Source: Lachnoclostridium phytofermentans ISDg (GTDB lineage Bacteria > Bacillota > Clostridia > Lachnospirales > Lachnospiraceae). From it: a DNA stretch of 64,000 nt. Made by a program: the position numbers and the translations under genes. The stretch is taken from assembly GCF_000018685.1 (NCBI RefSeq), contig NC_010001.1, forward strand, positions 1,194,001-1,258,000, read 5' to 3'. Of the stretch, positions 61,469 through 64,000 are shown piece after piece. Each line of letters begins with the position of its first letter. Within the stretch, counting starts at the first letter, position 1. Below the pieces are notes generated by a model. The model was not told where the DNA came from and did no database searches. It was given only the letters and a program-made list of their open reading frames with translations.

Positions 61469-62275
61469 ATGTTTAAGGCACTTACAATAGCAGGGTCAGA
61501 CACTAGTGGCGGCGCAGGGCTTCAGGCTGACCTAAAAACTTTTCAGGAATATTCGGTATACGGGATGACGGCAGTTACAGTTATGGTTGCCCAAAATCCA
61601 AAAAATAACTGGTCACACGATATCTATCCTATTGGGTTGGATGCCATTGAAGCACAGATTGATACTGTGTTGGGCGGTATAGGCGTAAATGCCATGAAAA
61701 CCGGCATGCTCCCAAGTGAACAGGTTATCCGTCTGGTAGCCAGAAAGCTAAGGGAATACGGCTGCAGCAATATTGTAATCGACCCGGTAATGGTCTGCAA
61801 GGGAACCGATGAGGTGGTGAACCCTGTGGCCGCTGATGCGATTAAGTCAGAGCTTTTGCCTCTTGCCACAGTAACAACCCCAAATATTTATGAAGCGGCA
61901 CAGCTAAGCGGAATCAAACCTATTGACAGTATTGAAAAGGTCAAAGAGGCTGCAAAGATTATTCATGCATTGGGCGCTAAAAATGTACTGATTAAGGGCG
62001 GTACAAAGCTAGGTACCGAAAATGCAGTTGACGTGTTTTATGACGGTAGTGAATTTTTGCTACTTGAAACACCAGTTATTAAGACCACTTATACTCATGG
62101 TGCTGGGTGCACAACGGCGGCTGCAATTACCGCAAACCTTGCAAAGGGACTTAGCCCCAAAGATGCGGTTTTGAATGCCAAAGAGTTTATTACAGCCGCG
62201 ATTCAAGATGGTTTTCAGCTGAATGAATATGTTGGTGCGGTGAGACATTCTGCATCTAGGGAAAAAGCTGACTAA
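61469..62275 (+). CDS. Pyridoxine / hydroxymethylpyrimidine kinase (PdxK/ThiD)
   Basis: A 268-residue ribokinase-fold kinase. LTIAGSDTSGGAGLQADLKTF is the ThiD/PdxK start, VIDPVMVCKGTDEV is central, and THGAGCTTAAAITANL carries the anion hole with Cys as in ThiD-like pyridoxine kinases. GGAGG precedes the ATG. Divergent from a PdxR-type regulator, so vitamin B6 salvage is more likely than thiamine synthesis; the sequence alone does not decide. The G+C is high, like its neighbour. Confidence 0.87.
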   Translation: MFKALTIAGSDTSGGAGLQADLKTFQEYSVYGMTAVTVMVAQNPKNNWSHDIYPIGLDAIEAQIDTVLGGIGVNAMKTGMLPSEQVIRLVARKLREYGCSNIVIDPVMVCKGTDEVVNPVAADAIKSELLPLATVTTPNIYEAAQLSGIKPIDSIEKVKEAAKIIHALGAKNVLIKGGTKLGTENAVDVFYDGSEFLLLETPVIKTTYTHGAGCTTAAAITANLAKGLSPKDAVLNAKEFITAAIQDGFQLNEYVGAVRHSASREKAD

Positions 62276-62310
62276 CGGCTTTAATGTATCCCTTAAATAA
62301 GAATTATTAG

Positions 62311-62344
62311 AAGGACGAAAGCGACTGCTTTCGTCCTTTTTTTT
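62311..62344 (+). terminator. Terminator after the kinase gene
   Basis: AAGGACGAAAGC (62311-62322) with GCTTTCGTCCTT (62327-62338), then T's to 62344. Confidence 0.9.
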
Positions 62345-62463
62345 GCAGGTGTGCCTAGCATGGGGAACAGCAAATAAACAGCATGGACGAAAGCTTTGTA
62401 ATATGAGATAATACCTAAAAAAGTAAGTATTAAAACTGTCAAATGGATTGGAGTGAATAAGAG

Positions 62464-63372
62464 ATGAAGATAGATCGATTAATTGGTATCATTACTGTCC
62501 TACAAAATAATAAAAAAGTAACTGCACCTTATCTTGCCAAAAAGTTCGAAGTATCAAGGCGTACCATTAATCGAGATATAGAAGATATCTGTAAGGCAGG
62601 TATACCAATCGTTACAACACAGGGTAATGATGGTGGTATCTCTATTATGGAAGGATTTAAGTTGGATACTACGATTTTTACTACGGAGGAACTAGAAGCT
62701 ATTCTAGTTGGATTAAAATCATTTGATAGTGTCTCCGCTCACTCTGCATCACATAAGCTAATACATAAAATTTCACCAAATAGACCTACTTTAATGTCTC
62801 TTGCGGACAGTATATCCATTGATTTATCTTCTCATTATAAAGATAGTTTAGCTCCTAAGATTGCACAATTAAGGGAAGCAATACAGCAAAAAAGAGTTGT
62901 TATGTTTCACTATTATTACAAGAAAGGAGAGGATGATAAGAAGATTGAACCTTATCAAATCGTTTTTCAATGGTCTTCATGGTATGTATTTGGATTTTGC
63001 TTAAAGAAGCGAGAATTTCGGTTATATAAATTAAATCGCTTATGGGATTTACAGACGACTGAGGAAGAATTTATCCAAAGAGAAGTACCGGAAGAGTTTT
63101 TGGATTTCAATCGACACATTCCGGATAATTATGAAATTACTGTAGTATTTGATTCGAGTGAAAAATATCGCTTAATTGAAGAATATTGTTTTGGTTGCTT
63201 TAGAGAAATGGAAGATGGGAAATTATTGTTTAAGCGAGGGTTTACAAATATAGATGTAGCAATAGATTGGTTTTTAGGCTTCGGAGACCGTGCCGAAATA
63301 TTGGAGCCAATCGAAATGAGAACATTAATCAAAGAAAAAATTCAAAAAATGTCGGAGCGGTATCAATTTTAA
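62464..63372 (+). CDS. WYL-domain transcriptional regulator (YafY-like)
   Basis: A 302-residue regulator. N-terminal HTH_11 (TAPYLAKKFEVSRRTINRDIE), then a WYL domain with FQWSSWYVFGFCLKKREFRLYKLNRL (about 170-195) and a C-terminal WCX extension. WYL proteins bind nucleotide or nucleic-acid ligands and often regulate stress or defence genes. GGAGTG precedes the ATG. It is followed at once by a hairpin and the DUF3795 gene. Confidence 0.9.
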   Translation: MKIDRLIGIITVLQNNKKVTAPYLAKKFEVSRRTINRDIEDICKAGIPIVTTQGNDGGISIMEGFKLDTTIFTTEELEAILVGLKSFDSVSAHSASHKLIHKISPNRPTLMSLADSISIDLSSHYKDSLAPKIAQLREAIQQKRVVMFHYYYKKGEDDKKIEPYQIVFQWSSWYVFGFCLKKREFRLYKLNRLWDLQTTEEEFIQREVPEEFLDFNRHIPDNYEITVVFDSSEKYRLIEEYCFGCFREMEDGKLLFKRGFTNIDVAIDWFLGFGDRAEILEPIEMRTLIKEKIQKMSERYQF

Positions 63373-63396
63373 ACACGACATACTGATGTCGTGTTT
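63371..63396 (+). terminator. Hairpin between the WYL and DUF3795 genes
   Basis: AAACACGACAT (63371-63381) with ATGTCGTGTTT (63386-63396); it starts at the stop codon of the WYL gene. T run is short, so read-through is likely. Confidence 0.6.
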
Positions 63397-63435
63397 GCTA
63401 TGATAAACTATAGAAAAAGCTTGGAGGGTATAGTA

Positions 63436-63705
63436 ATGATTGATACACGATGTGGTTTACGCTGCGAAGGATGCTCATTTAAAGAAAGTAATGATTGTAA
63501 AGGGTGCATTGCTAGCAATGGAAATCCATTTCATGGAGAATGTTCCGTTGCTAAATGTTGTCAAGAAAAGGAACAAGTACATTGTGGTGAGTGCAAAGGA
63601 TTTCCATGTAATCTTCTTATAGAATATTCAAATGATCCGGTACATGGTGATAATCCAAAAGGAGCAAGAATTGAGCAATGCAAGCAGTGGGGCATTTCTG
63701 AATAA
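63436..63705 (+). CDS. DUF3795 cysteine-rich protein
   Basis: An 89-residue protein with eleven or so cysteines: CGLRCEGCSFKESNDCKGC, CSVAKCCQEK and HCGECKGFPC. This is the DUF3795 pattern, probably binding zinc or Fe-S. The start at 63436 follows GGAGGG; the upstream ATG at 63391 precedes that site. Probably co-transcribed with the WYL regulator. Function unknown. Confidence 0.88.
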   Translation: MIDTRCGLRCEGCSFKESNDCKGCIASNGNPFHGECSVAKCCQEKEQVHCGECKGFPCNLLIEYSNDPVHGDNPKGARIEQCKQWGISE

Positions 63706-63745
63706 AAATAGAAGAAGTGAAAGGAAATAAAGTGGTTAATAGAAA

Positions 63746-64000
63746 ATGAATAGTAGAACAAATAATGATAAAAATAAGTCCATATCTGAGCTCAGGATAA
63801 ACGATTATCAAGATTTTTATCAGGCATTAATGATATGTGGATTTACAGTTGGAGGATCGAACCCTGAAGGGATATTCTCTTTATGTAGTAAATTTACTGA
63901 TTTAATCTGCTGGCATACAGAAAATCATGAAACTGATCCTTGGGAATGGCGTATGAGGGTGCTTGATGAACAAGTAGATATAGCTTATGCGAAGGTCTTT
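63746..64000 (+). CDS. AlkZ-related protein, 3'-truncated by the window end
   Basis: The frame opens with ATG at 63746 and stays open to the last base (85 codons). LRINDYQDFYQALMICGF, then FTDLICWHTENHETDPWEWR and VLDEQVDIAYAKVF match the N-terminal part of clostridial AlkZ-related proteins, relatives of the HTH_42 DNA glycosylases that unhook cross-links. Catalytic residues lie beyond the window. GTGG upstream is a weak RBS. Confidence 0.65.
   Translation, partial: MNSRTNNDKNKSISELRINDYQDFYQALMICGFTVGGSNPEGIFSLCSKFTDLICWHTENHETDPWEWRMRVLDEQVDIAYAKVF

Noticed and set aside
1..64000. tRNA, rRNA, insertion sequence, prophage or integrase genes
   Set aside because: Reading the intergenic regions and frames gave no cloverleaf, rRNA segment, transposase DDE motif or phage structural gene that could be supported.

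Overview
The window looks like a chromosomal segment of a low-G+C, anaerobic Firmicute of the Lachnospiraceae / Lachnoclostridium (Clostridium phytofermentans-like) type. The supporting signs are strong AAGGAGG ribosome-binding sites, TTGACA/TATAAT promoters, T-box leaders on tRNA-synthetase genes, ECF sigma operons, ABC-F proteins behind attenuators, superoxide reductase, ferredoxin-nitroreductase and LytTR two-component systems. Taxonomy is inferred from gene content, not from a marker gene. I saw no rRNA, tRNA, CRISPR array or intact transposase.

Layout. 1-6.7 kb: a 5'-truncated HD-domain gene and a DUF2200 gene, an ABC-F gene behind a short-ORF/terminator leader, then a T-box leader and leuS. 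6.7-20.5 kb: a tandem duplication of a secreted, 1.3-kaa leucine-rich-repeat (BspA-type) protein. Its two copies flank an ECF sigma / membrane protein / broken ABC transporter module; a second ECF sigma and its membrane anti-sigma follow. 20.5-24.9 kb: small accessory genes (two GNAT acetyltransferases, DUF proteins, an XRE regulator, a TIM-barrel protein) among gene remnants. 25-29.5 kb: a T-box controlled short AlaRS lacking the C-terminal domain, and a COG3044-type ATPase behind a leader ORF and three terminators. 29.8-36.3 kb: aldehyde dehydrogenase, a DUF3800 protein, endonuclease III, and a second ABC-F gene with a long attenuator leader. 36.6-44.3 kb: a methyltransferase joined to a VanRS-like two-component system, a uridine-kinase-like gene, DUF proteins, a decayed two-component system, a ferredoxin-nitroreductase and a cysteine-rich HdrB-like protein. 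44.4-48.2 kb: DUF4317, an AraC-ClpP operon and an alpha/beta hydrolase. 48.6-53.9 kb: a LytTR regulator and a cytosolic GHKL kinase, then a 21-bp-period repeat array and an ABC-2 exporter operon whose first ATPase is broken. 54-64 kb: exonuclease III next to a uracil-DNA-glycosylase-like gene, small hydrophilic proteins, superoxide reductase, azoreductase, a divergent PdxR-type regulator / pyridoxine kinase pair of higher G+C, a WYL regulator, DUF3795, and the start of an AlkZ-related gene.

How the parts work together. Much of the window is regulated at the RNA level. Two T-boxes read uncharged tRNA (Leu and Ala specifiers are the best fits). Both ABC-F genes have a tiny leader ORF followed by an intrinsic terminator, the arrangement expected for ribosome-stalling attenuation. 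A leader block with a hairpin and a possible pseudoknot occurs three times, just before the ribosome-binding sites of both LRR genes and of an ABC exporter ATPase. The LytTR/GHKL pair lies directly upstream of a phased repeat array and the exporter promoter, so it probably controls the exporter. Several genes are recently broken (ABC ATPases at 12.6 and 50.3 kb, a permease at 13.5 kb, a two-component system at 42.3 kb, VOC and TetR remnants near 21 kb), which marks the accessory stretches as decaying.
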